A stretch of DNA of 64,000 nucleotides from Fimbriimonas planktonicus (GCA_965234685.1 OZ248539.1:2542001-2606000); one strand, 5' to 3'; numbered from the stretch's first letter, positions 26,352-36,391 are shown. Notes: generated by a model not told the origin, from the sequence alone. A program made the numbers and translations.

Positions 26352-28535
26352 GTGCGCGCGCTGTACACCATCACCCTGTTCGTCAGCTCCTTTTTGCTGT
26401 TCCTGGTTCAGCCGCTCGCCGCAAAGCTCATCTTGCCGACCTTTGGCGGAGCCCCGGCCGTTTGGAATGCCTCGCTGGTCTTCTTCCAAACTGCCCTGCT
26501 CCTAGGTTATGGCTACGCGCACTTCAGCACGACCAAGCTCGGGCGCAAGCAGCCGTTTCTGCACCTGCCGCTCATGGCCCTTGCTGGACTGGCGCTTCCT
26601 TTCACGCTTAACACCCCGGTCTGGAAGTGGGTCGAAAGCCAAGCCTCCGTCGGCTACGCGAACCCAAGTTTGCTAGTCATTGCCGCGCTCGCGGGGTTGG
26701 TCGGCATCCCGTTCTTTATCGTCTCCGCCGGCGCGCCGCTCATCCAGCGGTGGTTCAGCGAAACCAACGACCCGAGCGCGAAGGACCCTTACTTCCTTTA
26801 CGGGGCTAGCAACCTCGGCTCGATGCTCGGCTTGTTCGCTTATCCGTTCTTCTTTGAACCGCGATATCGCCTCATCGATCAAAGCCAAATCTGGGCCGCG
26901 GTATTTGGAGTAATGGTGCTAGGAATGCTCGGCTGCGCCGCTATGATGCTCCGCTCCCCGGCGGTAGTAACCGAAGCACAAGCCGTAACCGAAGAAACCG
27001 CTCTAACCTGGAAGCAGCGCGCGTTCTGGGTGCTCCTCGCCGCGATTCCGAGCAGCTTGCTTACCGGCGTCAGCCAGTTCGTCACCACCAACGTCGCCCC
27101 AATCCCGCTCCTCTGGGTCGTTCCCCTCGCGCTTTATCTCTTCACGTTTAACCTGGCCTTCACCAACAAGCGATTCGTCACCACGCACGGCCTCTCGCGC
27201 GCCGCGCCACTGTTGATCTGCCCCCTGTTCGTGATGCTGGTTCTGGAAGAGCACCAGCCCATCTCTGCGCTTGTCCACCTCGCGGCGTTCTTCGTCGCCG
27301 CCTGGATGTGCCATTCCCGCCTCTACGATGAGCGACCAGGCACCAAGCACCTCACCGAGTTCTATGTCTGGGTCTCGGTCGGAGGTCTCGTCGGTGGCGC
27401 CTTTAACGGCCTTCTGGCCCCATCAATCTTCAACAACCTTTGGGAATATCCGCTTGCGCTTCTCGCCGTTGCCGCGGTCAAAGTTCCATACAAGGAAGGA
27501 CCATACGCCGAGAAGTTCGACTACATCTGGATCGTCGGCGTCGGCGTGATCACGCTGGTTGCGATCACTATCGCCCAACAGCTCCGGCTTCAATTTGGAC
27601 CCACGCGAACCGTTCTCACGCTTGCGTTGCCGGTAGTTCTCTGCTTCGTCGCTAGCGACCGACCTTTCCGGCTGGCCGGTTCTCTCGGACTGTTCTTCGC
27701 CGTTTCGATCCTCGCCGGATCCGTTTCCAGCGGAAAGACCCTCGTTCAAGACCGCAGCTTCTTCGGCGTCCACCGCGTGTCTCAATCATCCACGAGCCGC
27801 TACTACGTTCACGGAAACACCCTTCACGGAAAGCAAAACCTCGTCGGCTCGAAGACGCCGCTGACCTACTATCACCCCACTGGCCCGATCGGTCAGGTCT
27901 TCAAAAACTTCTCCGGTCCGACCCGAAAGGAGAACGTCGCCCTCGTAGGCCTCGGCGTCGGCTCGCTCGCCAGCTATGGCGAATCGGGCCAGAACATGAC
28001 CTTCTTCGAAATCGACCCGAAGGTCGTCGAAATCGCCACGAATCCGAAGCTATTCACCTATGTTTCAGAGAGCAAGGCGAAGATTGACTACGTCCTCGGC
28101 GACGCCCGCCTTACCCTTGCGCAGCAACCGGACGGAAAGTACGGAATCATCGTGCTCGACGCCTTCAGCTCCGACGCCATCCCAGTCCACCTCCTCACCC
28201 GAGAGGCGTTTGCTATGTACATGAGGAAGCTCACCCCGGATGGCGTTCTGGCCGTCCACATCTCCAATCGCTACCTCGACCTCGAACCGGTCGTCGGCCA
28301 AAACGCCAAAGAGCTTGGCCTACTCGCCTGGAGTCAAGTCGACGGCATCACGAAGGAAGAGGAATTGGAAGGCAAAACTTCCTCTAACTGGATGCTCGTG
28401 GTTCGAAAGAAGTCGGACCTAGGCAAAATGTCCGGCAAGTTGAGTTGGTGGTCCGAGGTGGACACCTTCGCCGGAACCAAAGCCTGGACCGACGACTACT
28501 CCAACGTCCTCAGCGTGTTCCGGTCGGATAACTAA
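26352..28535 (+). CDS. fused membrane spermidine-synthase-like protein
   Basis: 727 residues from a GTG. About the first 450 are hydrophobic, with a dozen or so transmembrane segments beginning ITLFVSSFLLFLVQPL. The C-terminal 250 residues are a Rossmann-fold aminopropyl/methyltransferase-like domain: VALVGLGVGSLASYG for nucleotide binding, FFEIDPKVV, LGDARL and LDAFSSDAIPVHLLT. Proteins of this fused type are common but their substrate is not established, and a role in polyamine synthesis is not assured. Confidence 0.82.
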   Translation: MRALYTITLFVSSFLLFLVQPLAAKLILPTFGGAPAVWNASLVFFQTALLLGYGYAHFSTTKLGRKQPFLHLPLMALAGLALPFTLNTPVWKWVESQASVGYANPSLLVIAALAGLVGIPFFIVSAGAPLIQRWFSETNDPSAKDPYFLYGASNLGSMLGLFAYPFFFEPRYRLIDQSQIWAAVFGVMVLGMLGCAAMMLRSPAVVTEAQAVTEETALTWKQRAFWVLLAAIPSSLLTGVSQFVTTNVAPIPLLWVVPLALYLFTFNLAFTNKRFVTTHGLSRAAPLLICPLFVMLVLEEHQPISALVHLAAFFVAAWMCHSRLYDERPGTKHLTEFYVWVSVGGLVGGAFNGLLAPSIFNNLWEYPLALLAVAAVKVPYKEGPYAEKFDYIWIVGVGVITLVAITIAQQLRLQFGPTRTVLTLALPVVLCFVASDRPFRLAGSLGLFFAVSILAGSVSSGKTLVQDRSFFGVHRVSQSSTSRYYVHGNTLHGKQNLVGSKTPLTYYHPTGPIGQVFKNFSGPTRKENVALVGLGVGSLASYGESGQNMTFFEIDPKVVEIATNPKLFTYVSESKAKIDYVLGDARLTLAQQPDGKYGIIVLDAFSSDAIPVHLLTREAFAMYMRKLTPDGVLAVHISNRYLDLEPVVGQNAKELGLLAWSQVDGITKEEELEGKTSSNWMLVVRKKSDLGKMSGKLSWWSEVDTFAGTKAWTDDYSNVLSVFRSDN

Positions 28536-28573
28536 GCACGGGTATCCTGAAATCTTCCGAGCCGGAAACGTAT

Positions 28574-28650
28574 CGGGGCGTAGCGCAGTTTGGTAGCGCG
28601 CATCCATGGGGTGGATGAGGTCGTGGGTTCGAATCCCGCCGCCCCGACCA
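28574..28650 (+). tRNA. tRNA-Pro (anticodon GGG)
   Basis: The acceptor CGGGGCG/CGCCCCG, anticodon stem CATCC/GGATG with loop ATGGGGT (anticodon at 28608-28610), and T arm GTGGG TTCGAAT CCCGC are all present. The CCA end is encoded (28648-28650). Confidence 0.97.
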
Positions 28651-28698
28651 GAATTTAGGTGTCCATACCGGACACTTATGGAAACATGCTCATTGTCG

Positions 28699-29199
28699 TT
28701 AAGGAGACCCGAGCCGCTGCCGAAACTCCGCTTCCAGCCCCGCCTTTCGTAGAGCTCCTCGGAAAATCCAAATCTCCGTTTCCTCGTAACGCACTAACCA
28801 AGCGTCCTCGTGCTCATATGAAATGGTCATCAGGGACCACGGAATGGTCAACGTAGAGCCTCCACGCTTGGTAAATGACCAAGCAAGATCGTCAAACGAG
28901 CAATCCCAGACCGTTCCTTCCTGAGCCCTCATGCCTGCTCTTGTTGCAATCTTGAGAATGTAGTCCACGACGCTAGAAACGGCAAAAAGCAGACCCACGA
29001 GTAGCGTCGTAACCAGGGCCTGGATGGAATAAATCCGGACTTCGTTCGAAATAAAGGCCCAGCACAGTCCACCCAGAACTGAGTTCCAAAACCAGAGCAC
29101 AAACCCAAACTTAATCCAGTCCCTCTTGTACGTCCACAAGGCGGCACGCTGCGCCCGTAGCATCGCCTCCGGATCGAATTCCACCGTGTATTCGTGCAT
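28699..29199 (-). CDS. YcxB-like membrane protein
   Basis: 166 residues from the ATG at 29199, preceded by GGGAGGTG. Two transmembrane segments (about 30-50 and 55-80) are followed by a C-terminal domain with WDCSFDDLAWSFTKRGG, IPWSLMTISYEHEDAWLV and a final Arg-rich end, as in YcxB-like/PH-type bacterial membrane proteins. Function unknown. It stands alone, convergent with tRNA-Pro and divergent from the hydroxyproline operon. Confidence 0.6.
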   Translation of the reverse strand: MHEYTVEFDPEAMLRAQRAALWTYKRDWIKFGFVLWFWNSVLGGLCWAFISNEVRIYSIQALVTTLLVGLLFAVSSVVDYILKIATRAGMRAQEGTVWDCSFDDLAWSFTKRGGSTLTIPWSLMTISYEHEDAWLVRYEETEIWIFRGALRKAGLEAEFRQRLGSP

Positions 29200-29333
29200 T
29201 GCACCTCCCACGCCAAAATCATAGCCGCCCCGCGCTTCAGAGCCAAGCACTTTCCCGATAGCCGCTGCAAACCGAACATTCGCACCATCAATCCTTTCCA
29301 GCAATAGCCCCGCGAAGATGGGATACTCGAACG

Positions 29334-30233
29334 ATGCACGTCTCTTGGTCCGGCGTTTTTCCTGCGGTCACTACTCAGTTCCACGAAGATCTCTCCCTTA
29401 ACCTAGAGGCCACCGCCGCACACCTAGAAACCCTCATCCAATCCGGAATCTCCGGCCTGGTGATGCTCGGATCCCTCGGCGAGAACGTCACCCTCACCAC
29501 GCAGGAAAAGCAAGACGTCCTCAAGACTGCCATCGAAGTCTCCAACGGACGCGTGCCCGTTCTCAGCGGAGTCGCCGAGCTCAGCACCGCCGCCGCCGTC
29601 GCCTACACGCAATCGGTCCAAGAGCTTGGAGCCGACGGCATCATGCTCATGCCCGCCATGGCCTTCCGGCCCGATCGAGAAGAGACCCTGGCCCACTACC
29701 GAACCGTCGCGGACAACACAGATCTCCCGATCATCGTTTACAACAACCCCATCGCCTACCACGCCGACGTGACCCCAGAAATGTTCGAAGTTCTGGCCGA
29801 AGTCGACAACCTCGTCGCTATCAAAGAGTCCTCCGGCGACGTCCGCCGCATCACCGACATCATCAATCAAGTCGGCAACCGCTACGTCCTCTTCGCCGGC
29901 GTAGATGACCTCGCCCTCGAGTGCGCCTTTCTTGGCGCCACCGGCTGGATCGCCGGAATCGGCCTTGCCTTCCCGGCCGAAAATCAAAAGCTCTGGGACC
30001 TCGCGATGGCCGGGGAATGGGAAAAGGCCCGCGAGATCTACCGCTGGTACACCCCGCTCCTCCACCTCGACGTCGGCACCAAGTTCGTTCAGAAAATCAA
30101 GCTCGCCATCCAAGAAGTCGGTCTCGGCAAGGAATACCTGCGCCTCCCCCGCCTACCCCTCACCGGCGTCGAGCGCGAGCAAACCCTCGCCACCATCCGC
30201 ACCGGAATTGAGAAGCGACCGAACCTCGGATGA
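29334..30233 (+). CDS. DapA-family lyase, likely 1-pyrroline-4-hydroxy-2-carboxylate deaminase
   Basis: A 299-residue class I aldolase of the dihydrodipicolinate synthase family. The Schiff-base lysine is K164 (VAIKESSGD) and the general base is Y136 (IIVYNNP). The substrate loop reads LGSLGENVTLT, where true DapA has GTTGE. With the epimerase, oxidase and semialdehyde dehydrogenase that follow, the most likely reaction is deamination of 1-pyrroline-4-hydroxy-2-carboxylate to 2-oxoglutarate semialdehyde. First gene of a four-gene operon; its stop overlaps the next start (ATGA). No operon regulator or transporter is adjacent. Confidence 0.8.
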   Translation: MHVSWSGVFPAVTTQFHEDLSLNLEATAAHLETLIQSGISGLVMLGSLGENVTLTTQEKQDVLKTAIEVSNGRVPVLSGVAELSTAAAVAYTQSVQELGADGIMLMPAMAFRPDREETLAHYRTVADNTDLPIIVYNNPIAYHADVTPEMFEVLAEVDNLVAIKESSGDVRRITDIINQVGNRYVLFAGVDDLALECAFLGATGWIAGIGLAFPAENQKLWDLAMAGEWEKAREIYRWYTPLLHLDVGTKFVQKIKLAIQEVGLGKEYLRLPRLPLTGVEREQTLATIRTGIEKRPNLG

Positions 30234-31156
30234 AGCTCAACGTCATCGATTCCCACACCGGCGGCGAACCCACCCGGGTCGTCCTCGCCGGACAACTCCC
30301 GCTGCTCGGCCGCACCATGGCCGAGCGGCGCGACGATTTCCGCAATCGCTTCGACAACTTCCGCTCCGGAATCGTCAACGAACCGCGCGGGTCGGAGGTC
30401 ATCGTCGGTGCTCTCCTCACCGCCCCGGTTGAACCCGGTAGCTACGCGGGCGTCATCTTCTTCAACAACGCCGGCTACCTCGGCATGTGCGGCCACGGCA
30501 CCATCGGCGTGGTGGAAACCTTCCGCCACCTCGGCCACCTCGGCTCTGGCGACCTCAAGCTCGACACCCCGGTCGGCCAGATTGCGATCACCGTTGCCGA
30601 AAACGGCGAAGTCACCCTCACCAACATTCGCAGCTACCGCCACCTCGCTGATGTCTCGGTCGAAGTCGACGGCGTCACCTACCACGGCGATGTCGCCTAC
30701 GGCGGAAACTGGTTCTATGTCGTGCACTCCCCCGAGTTCGAAATAGAGCTATCCCAAACGAGACATTTCACCGACCTCACGCTGAAAATCCGCGATGAGC
30801 TGCACCGACAAGGCATCACCGGAGCCGATGGCGCCGAGATCGACCACGTCGAACTCACCGGTCCTTCGGAGATCGCAGACTCGAAAAACTTCGTCCTCTG
30901 CCCCGGTGGAGCCTATGACCGAAGCCCCTGCGGAACCGGCACCAGCGCGAAAATGGCCGCCCTCTACGCCGCCGGAAAACTCTCCGAAGCCACCCCATAC
31001 CGCCAAGAAAGCGTCACCGGCAGCGTGTTCACCGGCACCGTCACCCCGACCGAAAACGGCGTGATCCCCACCATCACCGGCCGTGCTCACGTCACCGCCG
31101 AATCCACCCTCATCTTCGACGGCGAAGACCCCATTCGATGGGGCCTCACCACATGA
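30230..31156 (+). CDS. 4-hydroxyproline 2-epimerase (proline racemase family)
   Basis: 308 residues. Both catalytic cysteines are present: C87 (GMCGHGTIG) and C234 (SPCGTGTSAK). This separates it from the Thr-containing 3-hydroxyproline dehydratases of the same family. It should convert trans-4-hydroxy-L-proline to cis-4-hydroxy-D-proline, the first step of the pathway encoded here. DSHTGGEPTRVV at the N-terminus is typical of the hydroxyproline branch. It is coupled at both ends by ATGA overlaps. Confidence 0.9.
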   Translation: MKLNVIDSHTGGEPTRVVLAGQLPLLGRTMAERRDDFRNRFDNFRSGIVNEPRGSEVIVGALLTAPVEPGSYAGVIFFNNAGYLGMCGHGTIGVVETFRHLGHLGSGDLKLDTPVGQIAITVAENGEVTLTNIRSYRHLADVSVEVDGVTYHGDVAYGGNWFYVVHSPEFEIELSQTRHFTDLTLKIRDELHRQGITGADGAEIDHVELTGPSEIADSKNFVLCPGGAYDRSPCGTGTSAKMAALYAAGKLSEATPYRQESVTGSVFTGTVTPTENGVIPTITGRAHVTAESTLIFDGEDPIRWGLTT

Positions 31157-32379
31157 AAGTCGCCGTTATCGGCGGTGGGGTCATCGGCCTCTGCTCCGCC
31201 TACTTCCTCCGGCGAGACGGCCACGACGTCACCGTCATCGACCGCCCCGGCGAAACCAACCAGGGCTGCAGCCACGGAAACGGCGGCATCATCGTCCCCA
31301 GCCACTTTGTCCCTCTCGCCTCCCCCGGCATGATCAAAGTCGGCCTAAAAATGATGCTGGACAAGGAAAGCCCGTTCGGAATCGAGCGCTGGACCGACCT
31401 GCGACTCATCTCCTGGATGCTCAACTTCCTCCGCAGCGCCACCCCTCGCCACGTCGAACGCGCCAGCCCCATCATCCGCGACCTCAATCTCCAAAGCCGC
31501 GCGCTCTACGAGGCCATGATCCAAGATCTCAACGTCCCGGTCGGCTACAGCCAACGCGGCTTGCTGATGATCTGCGAGACCCAAACCGCCCTAGACGAAG
31601 AAGCCCACCTCGCGCAGGATGCCAACAAACTCGGGCTCGCTACCGAAGTTCTATCCACAGAAGACCTGCGAAAGCTCGAACCCAACCTCACCCTCCGCGC
31701 CGCCGGAGCCGTCCACTTTAAAGACGACGCTCACCTCTCCCCCGCCGTCTTCATGTCCGCCCTGCGCTCCGATCTCCGAAGCAACGGCGTCGAGTTCGTC
31801 GAATGCGAAGTCACCAGCGCGAACGTGAAAGGGGCAAAAATCGAATCCGTCGGCAACGCCGAAACCCAAATCCGAGCCGATCAGTTCGTCCTCGCCACCG
31901 GAGCCTGGACCCAAGACCTCGCCCAAACCTTCCGCCAGCCCCAAATCAAAATCGTCGCCGGTCGCGGCTTCGGCTTCACCGTCCAGAGCCCGCCGGAAGC
32001 AATCAATCTCCCTGCCATCCTCACCGAAGCTCGCGTCGCCGTCACTCCCATGCCCGATGGCATCCGCTTCGTCGGCACCATGGAGCTCGCCCGCGCCGTG
32101 CTCAAAGCCGATTCTCCCCGAATCAACGGCATGAAAAAGAGCATCTCGCGGTACTACCCTGCCTTCACCCCCGATAAACTAAGGGGCGAAACTTGGTGCG
32201 GGTTACGGCCTTGCTCCCCCACGGGCTTGCCCTATCTTTGCCGAGGAAATGGCTTGGAAAACCTCATTTTGGCGACCGGACACGCCATGATGGGAATGAG
32301 CCTTGGCCCGGTTTCCGGACAGTACGTCGCCGACCTCATCGCCAACCGACCCGTTCAACACGACCTCTCCACGCACTAA
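31153..32379 (+). CDS. FAD-dependent D-hydroxyproline dehydrogenase/D-amino acid oxidase family
   Basis: 408 residues from the ATG at 31153, which overlaps the epimerase stop. The N-terminal dinucleotide-binding motif is IGGGVIGLCSAYFL (residues 6-19), and HGNGGIIVPS follows. A C-terminal WCGLRPCSPTGLPYL and ATGHAMMGMSLGP complete the DadA-like fold. In this operon it should oxidise cis-4-hydroxy-D-proline to the pyrroline product used by the DapA-family deaminase. Confidence 0.88.
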   Translation: MKVAVIGGGVIGLCSAYFLRRDGHDVTVIDRPGETNQGCSHGNGGIIVPSHFVPLASPGMIKVGLKMMLDKESPFGIERWTDLRLISWMLNFLRSATPRHVERASPIIRDLNLQSRALYEAMIQDLNVPVGYSQRGLLMICETQTALDEEAHLAQDANKLGLATEVLSTEDLRKLEPNLTLRAAGAVHFKDDAHLSPAVFMSALRSDLRSNGVEFVECEVTSANVKGAKIESVGNAETQIRADQFVLATGAWTQDLAQTFRQPQIKIVAGRGFGFTVQSPPEAINLPAILTEARVAVTPMPDGIRFVGTMELARAVLKADSPRINGMKKSISRYYPAFTPDKLRGETWCGLRPCSPTGLPYLCRGNGLENLILATGHAMMGMSLGPVSGQYVADLIANRPVQHDLSTH

Positions 32380-32380
32380 C

Positions 32381-33745
32381 ATGAACCCGCAGATCAACTC
32401 TCTTTGCGACGCCGCTTGGGCCGCCTTCCCCGTTTACCAAGCCAAAACCAACGCCGAACGCGCCGCCTTCCTCGACGAGATTGCGAACCAAATCGAGCTG
32501 CTGGGCGATGAACTCCTGCAAACCGCCAGCGCCGAAACGAACCTGCCCCTCCCCCGACTCACCGGCGAGCGCGCTCGCACCTGCGGCCAGTTCCGCATGT
32601 TCGCCAACCTCATTCGGGCCGAAGGCTGGAATGCCGAAACCATTGACGCGGCTGACCCGACTCGCACCCCGCCAAAGCCGCACCTTCGCCGCTACCTGGT
32701 CCCCGTCGGCCCGGTCGCTGTCTTCGGTGCTTCTAACTTCCCGCTCGCCTACAGCGTCCCCGGCGGAGACACCGCCAGCGCCCTCGCTGCCGGCTGCCCC
32801 GTCGTCGTAAAGGCCCACCCCGCCCACCCGAAAACCTCCGAGCTCTGCGGCGCCGCCATCACCCGCGCCGTTGAAGCCTGCGACATGCCGAGCGGAACCT
32901 TCGCCCTCGTCCACGGCGGCTTTGAGGAAGGCCAAGATCTCGTGCAGCACCCGCACATCCGGGCCGTTGGCTTCACCGGATCGCATTCCGGCGGACGTGC
33001 CCTCTTCGATCTCGCTAGCCGACGCGAGCGCCCGATTCCCGTCTATGCCGAAATGGGCAGCGTGAACCCGGTCTTCCTCTTCCCCGATGCGCTCACCTCC
33101 CGAACCACCGAGCTCGCCAAAGGCTATGCCGGCTCGCTCACCCTCGGCGTCGGACAGTTCTGCACGAATCCGGGCATCCTCGTCGCCGTGGCATCCGCCG
33201 CGCTAGACCAGTTCCTCCTTTCCCTCGTCACCGAACTTGAATCGACCCCGGCCGCAACCATGCTGCACAACGGCATCGCCGATCGCTACGTGCAAGACAC
33301 CGCCGAGTTCGCGTCCCACGCGCACCTTGAAACCCTCCTTGCGTCCGATGCCGCCGGAAAGCCTGCGCTCTACGGCACCACTGCCGCCCAATTCCTCGCC
33401 CACCCGGAGGTTCGCCAAGAAGTCTTCGGCCCCTCCGCTGTGGTCGTCAAGTGCGACTCCGTGCAAGAGTTCGAAGCCATCGCCGACATCCTCGAGGGCC
33501 AGCTCACCGCCAGCATCCACTTCGACAAAAACGAGGAGCCTCTCGCCCTTGGCCTGCTCCCGACGCTCACCCGAATCGCGGGCCGAATCGTCGCCAACGG
33601 CTGGCCAACCGGCGTAGAAGTCAGCCCCGCCATGACCCACGGCGGCCCCTACCCCGCCAGCACCGACACCCGAACCACCAGCGTCGGCACCCACGCCATT
33701 GACCGATTCCTACGGCCGGTGACGCTGCAAGGAATGCCGGACTAA
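32381..33745 (+). CDS. 2-oxoglutarate semialdehyde dehydrogenase
   Basis: 454 residues from the ATG at 32381, 1 base after the previous stop. ALDH motifs: NAD-loop FGASNFPLAYSVPGGDTASA, E224 (YAEMGSVNP) and nucleophile C261 (GQFCTNPG). The N-terminal part and the GSVNP/GQFCTNPG blocks are typical of the 2-oxoglutarate semialdehyde branch. It completes conversion of hydroxyproline to 2-oxoglutarate. Hydroxyproline would come from collagen-like or plant wall proteins. Confidence 0.88.
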   Translation: MNPQINSLCDAAWAAFPVYQAKTNAERAAFLDEIANQIELLGDELLQTASAETNLPLPRLTGERARTCGQFRMFANLIRAEGWNAETIDAADPTRTPPKPHLRRYLVPVGPVAVFGASNFPLAYSVPGGDTASALAAGCPVVVKAHPAHPKTSELCGAAITRAVEACDMPSGTFALVHGGFEEGQDLVQHPHIRAVGFTGSHSGGRALFDLASRRERPIPVYAEMGSVNPVFLFPDALTSRTTELAKGYAGSLTLGVGQFCTNPGILVAVASAALDQFLLSLVTELESTPAATMLHNGIADRYVQDTAEFASHAHLETLLASDAAGKPALYGTTAAQFLAHPEVRQEVFGPSAVVVKCDSVQEFEAIADILEGQLTASIHFDKNEEPLALGLLPTLTRIAGRIVANGWPTGVEVSPAMTHGGPYPASTDTRTTSVGTHAIDRFLRPVTLQGMPD

Positions 33746-33814
33746 AGTCGGCGAAGATGCATGAACGATCAAGACATAAAACCGAGTCATTAATGTGAAT
33801 ATCTCACGATGTTG

Positions 33815-33830
33815 TCAGTTGTTCAACTGA
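33815..33830. other. short palindrome upstream of the beta-propeller gene
   Basis: TCAGTTG-TT-CAACTGA is a perfect inverted repeat 34 bases before the start of the next gene. It could be an operator or a small hairpin. The rest of the 120-base gap shows nothing clear. Confidence 0.3.
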
Positions 33831-33863
33831 GCTGAGATGTTTGGGTCAACGGGGAGCCACTTC

Positions 33864-36386
33864 ATGAATCGGTCCATTTATCATCTGATCGCCATTTTTG
33901 CCGCTTCGGCAGTCATTGCACCGACCGTTCCGGCCAGCGTGACGGACACCGTCCCAGCCATCTTACGAGACCGGAACGGCACCCAAACCGGAGAGATTTT
34001 CGATATCGTCGATAGTCGTGATGGAAGCAAGCGATACTTCCTCTCCACCTTCCCCAGCATCGATTCGGACTCCAATCCAAACCCGTCACTCCTCCGCCAA
34101 GTCGGAACCTCAACGCCGGAGTCCGTTCTTCCGCTCGAGGTTGACGTCGTGCCAGGCAAGCGGCGTGTCGCCACCGATCACTCCGGGCGCTACGTGTGCT
34201 TCACCAGTCAATCGGAAGTCCTCGACTTCGCGTTTGCACCGATCGGTGGCCATCCCTACGTCATCGATACGGAGACGGACGAAACTCGCCAGTTGAATCC
34301 CATCGTCAACGGTCTTTTCAGCACTCGGTACCTAGCCGGACTGTCCGGCGACGGCAAATCCGCTTTGGTTGCGGGCTATCTCAATCGAGATCGGTTCTAC
34401 TTAATGAACACGTCGACCGGCACAGGAAAAGAGGTGCTCAAGACAGGAAACGCGAGTAATGTCATTAGCGCGCTTCGGCTCGTCCCGGACCAGCCATCGG
34501 CAGTGTTCGTTTCTACAAGCTCCTTCTTTGGCGGATCAACAACCCGTCAAGCGGTCGTGTATGCCGACTTAAACACCGGAGCGTACGAAGTCCTCAACAT
34601 CGCCAGTCCGGGCGCAACCGTAACGACAGAGGCGTCCATTCAAGACGTTAAGGTCAGTGACGAAGGCAGATTTGTTGCCTTCTCAAGCACCGCCGCCTAC
34701 GTCCTTGCCGACACCAACAACAAGCGAGACGTGTACCTTTTCGATCGAAATTCGGATTCACTGTCCAGGGTTTCCGTGAGCACAAGTGGTGCCCAATTGA
34801 GCCTAGACACGGTTTTCTGGGATATGGCGGCAGACGGGTCAAAGATCGCCTTTACTACGGATTCAAATACTTCAAGCATTATCGTCCGAAATATCGAAAC
34901 CGGCGTTGTTAGTACGTTACTCAGCAACTATGGCGCCGACCCAATAACCTGGAGCAAAGATGGCGTGCATCTTTATCTCTACAAGCAGGAAGAGTACAAC
35001 GGCGAAAAGAAATGGTGGCTCAGTCCGTCAATGCCATACCGATTCAATACGACCACAAAGACAACTCAAACTCTGATCAAACCTAACGCGAACACGCTGG
35101 AAGGTGCCTACTTCGATAACGACGAAGTCGATCTCGCGCCCTCCGGTGAGTCAGCGGTATTTGTTTCTCGATCCTCAGACTACGACCGCGCCGTCGAAGG
35201 ACCACAAACGCAATCGGCCTTCTGGCTCGATCTCGCGACTCGGAAGGCTCTCCGAATGTCTAAGGCACTTTTAGGACAGGAGAACGGTTGGTCCCATTCG
35301 GTCAACATATCTGCCGACGGCAGGTTTGCGACCTTCGCTTCCTCTTCTTCAAACCTGGTCCCAGGCACACCCGCAAGCATAAATGGATTCCTCTATGTCT
35401 ACACTCGGTCCAAAGCACGGCTAAAAGTTTTGGACTTGCCAGATGATTTGTTATATGCAGCTAAGCCCAAAATAGCGGCGGATGGCAAGTACGTAATCTT
35501 CATTGGAGGTTACGTACATCAACCGTCGGGGCGACTTGCCAATGGCATCTTTGTATGGAACCCGGATAACGGCGCTTTAAAACGCGTCAACGATGACGGA
35601 GGTCTCAATGTCTTTTACGATATTCAGAACTTACACATTAGTGCCGATGGCTCCTTGGCCTACTTCGACGCTACCGGCCGGGCATCTAGCATTCGACGAA
35701 TTGTCCGGCTAGATGTCTTTCGTGGCAGCACGACGATCCTTCCCTCGCTGTACGAACCAGTCGACAATCAGCTGATCTCAATGTCGCGTAATGCGGATGT
35801 TCTTCTGATCTCCTACGGCACAACCCCGAGCTTAAAATTCGCCGTTGTGGGCCCGGCAGGCCAAGAAATTGAGAACTTATCCACTCCTGCGCTTCGAGAT
35901 GGCGTCTACCTCGCTGGTAGCCAGGAAATGTCGAAAGCCAGAGTAAGTTCGGATGGAAGATACGTCACCCTGTACTCGCAAATTGCCATACCGGGCTTCA
36001 GGTCAGGAACCATCTTCCAGACGTTCTACGACATCTCTAGCCGAACGCTGCAAGTGAATAACCAGTCCGGTTTTGAGTACTCAAGCGTTGAAAACGGTGG
36101 ACGCACCGCGATCTCCGCTTTTGGTGGCAAGAAGATCACCCTCGATGGCAAGAACGACTTCTTGGTCACCCAAACCCCAACTGGCCTCGCGGCCGCTAGG
36201 CTTGGCACGCCGCAGGCTGATCTCCAGTACCGATTCCGGTACGCCGGTCGAGCTTGGTCCACATGGTCAAGCAGCAATCAGGCCCCAAGCCCCGAAAGCA
36301 ACGCCAACGGCAACTATCGAATCGAAGGCCAAGTACGAACCGCTACGGTTGAAAGCCCGGTCTATCGGTTCACTTTGCGGCGATAA
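33864..36386 (+). CDS. large secreted beta-propeller protein (TolB/PD40-like repeats)
   Basis: 840 residues from the ATG at 33864, after GGGGAG; an in-frame ATG at 33837 is possible. It has a signal peptide (about 1-24). Many PD40-type blades carry S-x-D-G-R/K-x-V/A-x-F/Y signatures: SGDGKSALV, SDEGRFVAFSS, SADGRFATFASSS, AADGKYVIFIGG and SSDGRYVTLYS, suggesting two propellers in tandem. The last 120 residues form a different beta domain (LQYRFRYAGRAWSTWSS). No enzymatic motif is seen. It is monocistronic. Confidence 0.75.
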   Translation: MNRSIYHLIAIFAASAVIAPTVPASVTDTVPAILRDRNGTQTGEIFDIVDSRDGSKRYFLSTFPSIDSDSNPNPSLLRQVGTSTPESVLPLEVDVVPGKRRVATDHSGRYVCFTSQSEVLDFAFAPIGGHPYVIDTETDETRQLNPIVNGLFSTRYLAGLSGDGKSALVAGYLNRDRFYLMNTSTGTGKEVLKTGNASNVISALRLVPDQPSAVFVSTSSFFGGSTTRQAVVYADLNTGAYEVLNIASPGATVTTEASIQDVKVSDEGRFVAFSSTAAYVLADTNNKRDVYLFDRNSDSLSRVSVSTSGAQLSLDTVFWDMAADGSKIAFTTDSNTSSIIVRNIETGVVSTLLSNYGADPITWSKDGVHLYLYKQEEYNGEKKWWLSPSMPYRFNTTTKTTQTLIKPNANTLEGAYFDNDEVDLAPSGESAVFVSRSSDYDRAVEGPQTQSAFWLDLATRKALRMSKALLGQENGWSHSVNISADGRFATFASSSSNLVPGTPASINGFLYVYTRSKARLKVLDLPDDLLYAAKPKIAADGKYVIFIGGYVHQPSGRLANGIFVWNPDNGALKRVNDDGGLNVFYDIQNLHISADGSLAYFDATGRASSIRRIVRLDVFRGSTTILPSLYEPVDNQLISMSRNADVLLISYGTTPSLKFAVVGPAGQEIENLSTPALRDGVYLAGSQEMSKARVSSDGRYVTLYSQIAIPGFRSGTIFQTFYDISSRTLQVNNQSGFEYSSVENGGRTAISAFGGKKITLDGKNDFLVTQTPTGLAAARLGTPQADLQYRFRYAGRAWSTWSSSNQAPSPESNANGNYRIEGQVRTATVESPVYRFTLRR

Positions 36387-36391
36387 AAGCC

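Noticed and set aside
30089..30727. Long antisense frames across the hydroxyproline operon and other GC-rich genes
   Set aside because: They are shadow frames caused by the strong third-position GC bias; the sense frames have clear catalytic motifs.
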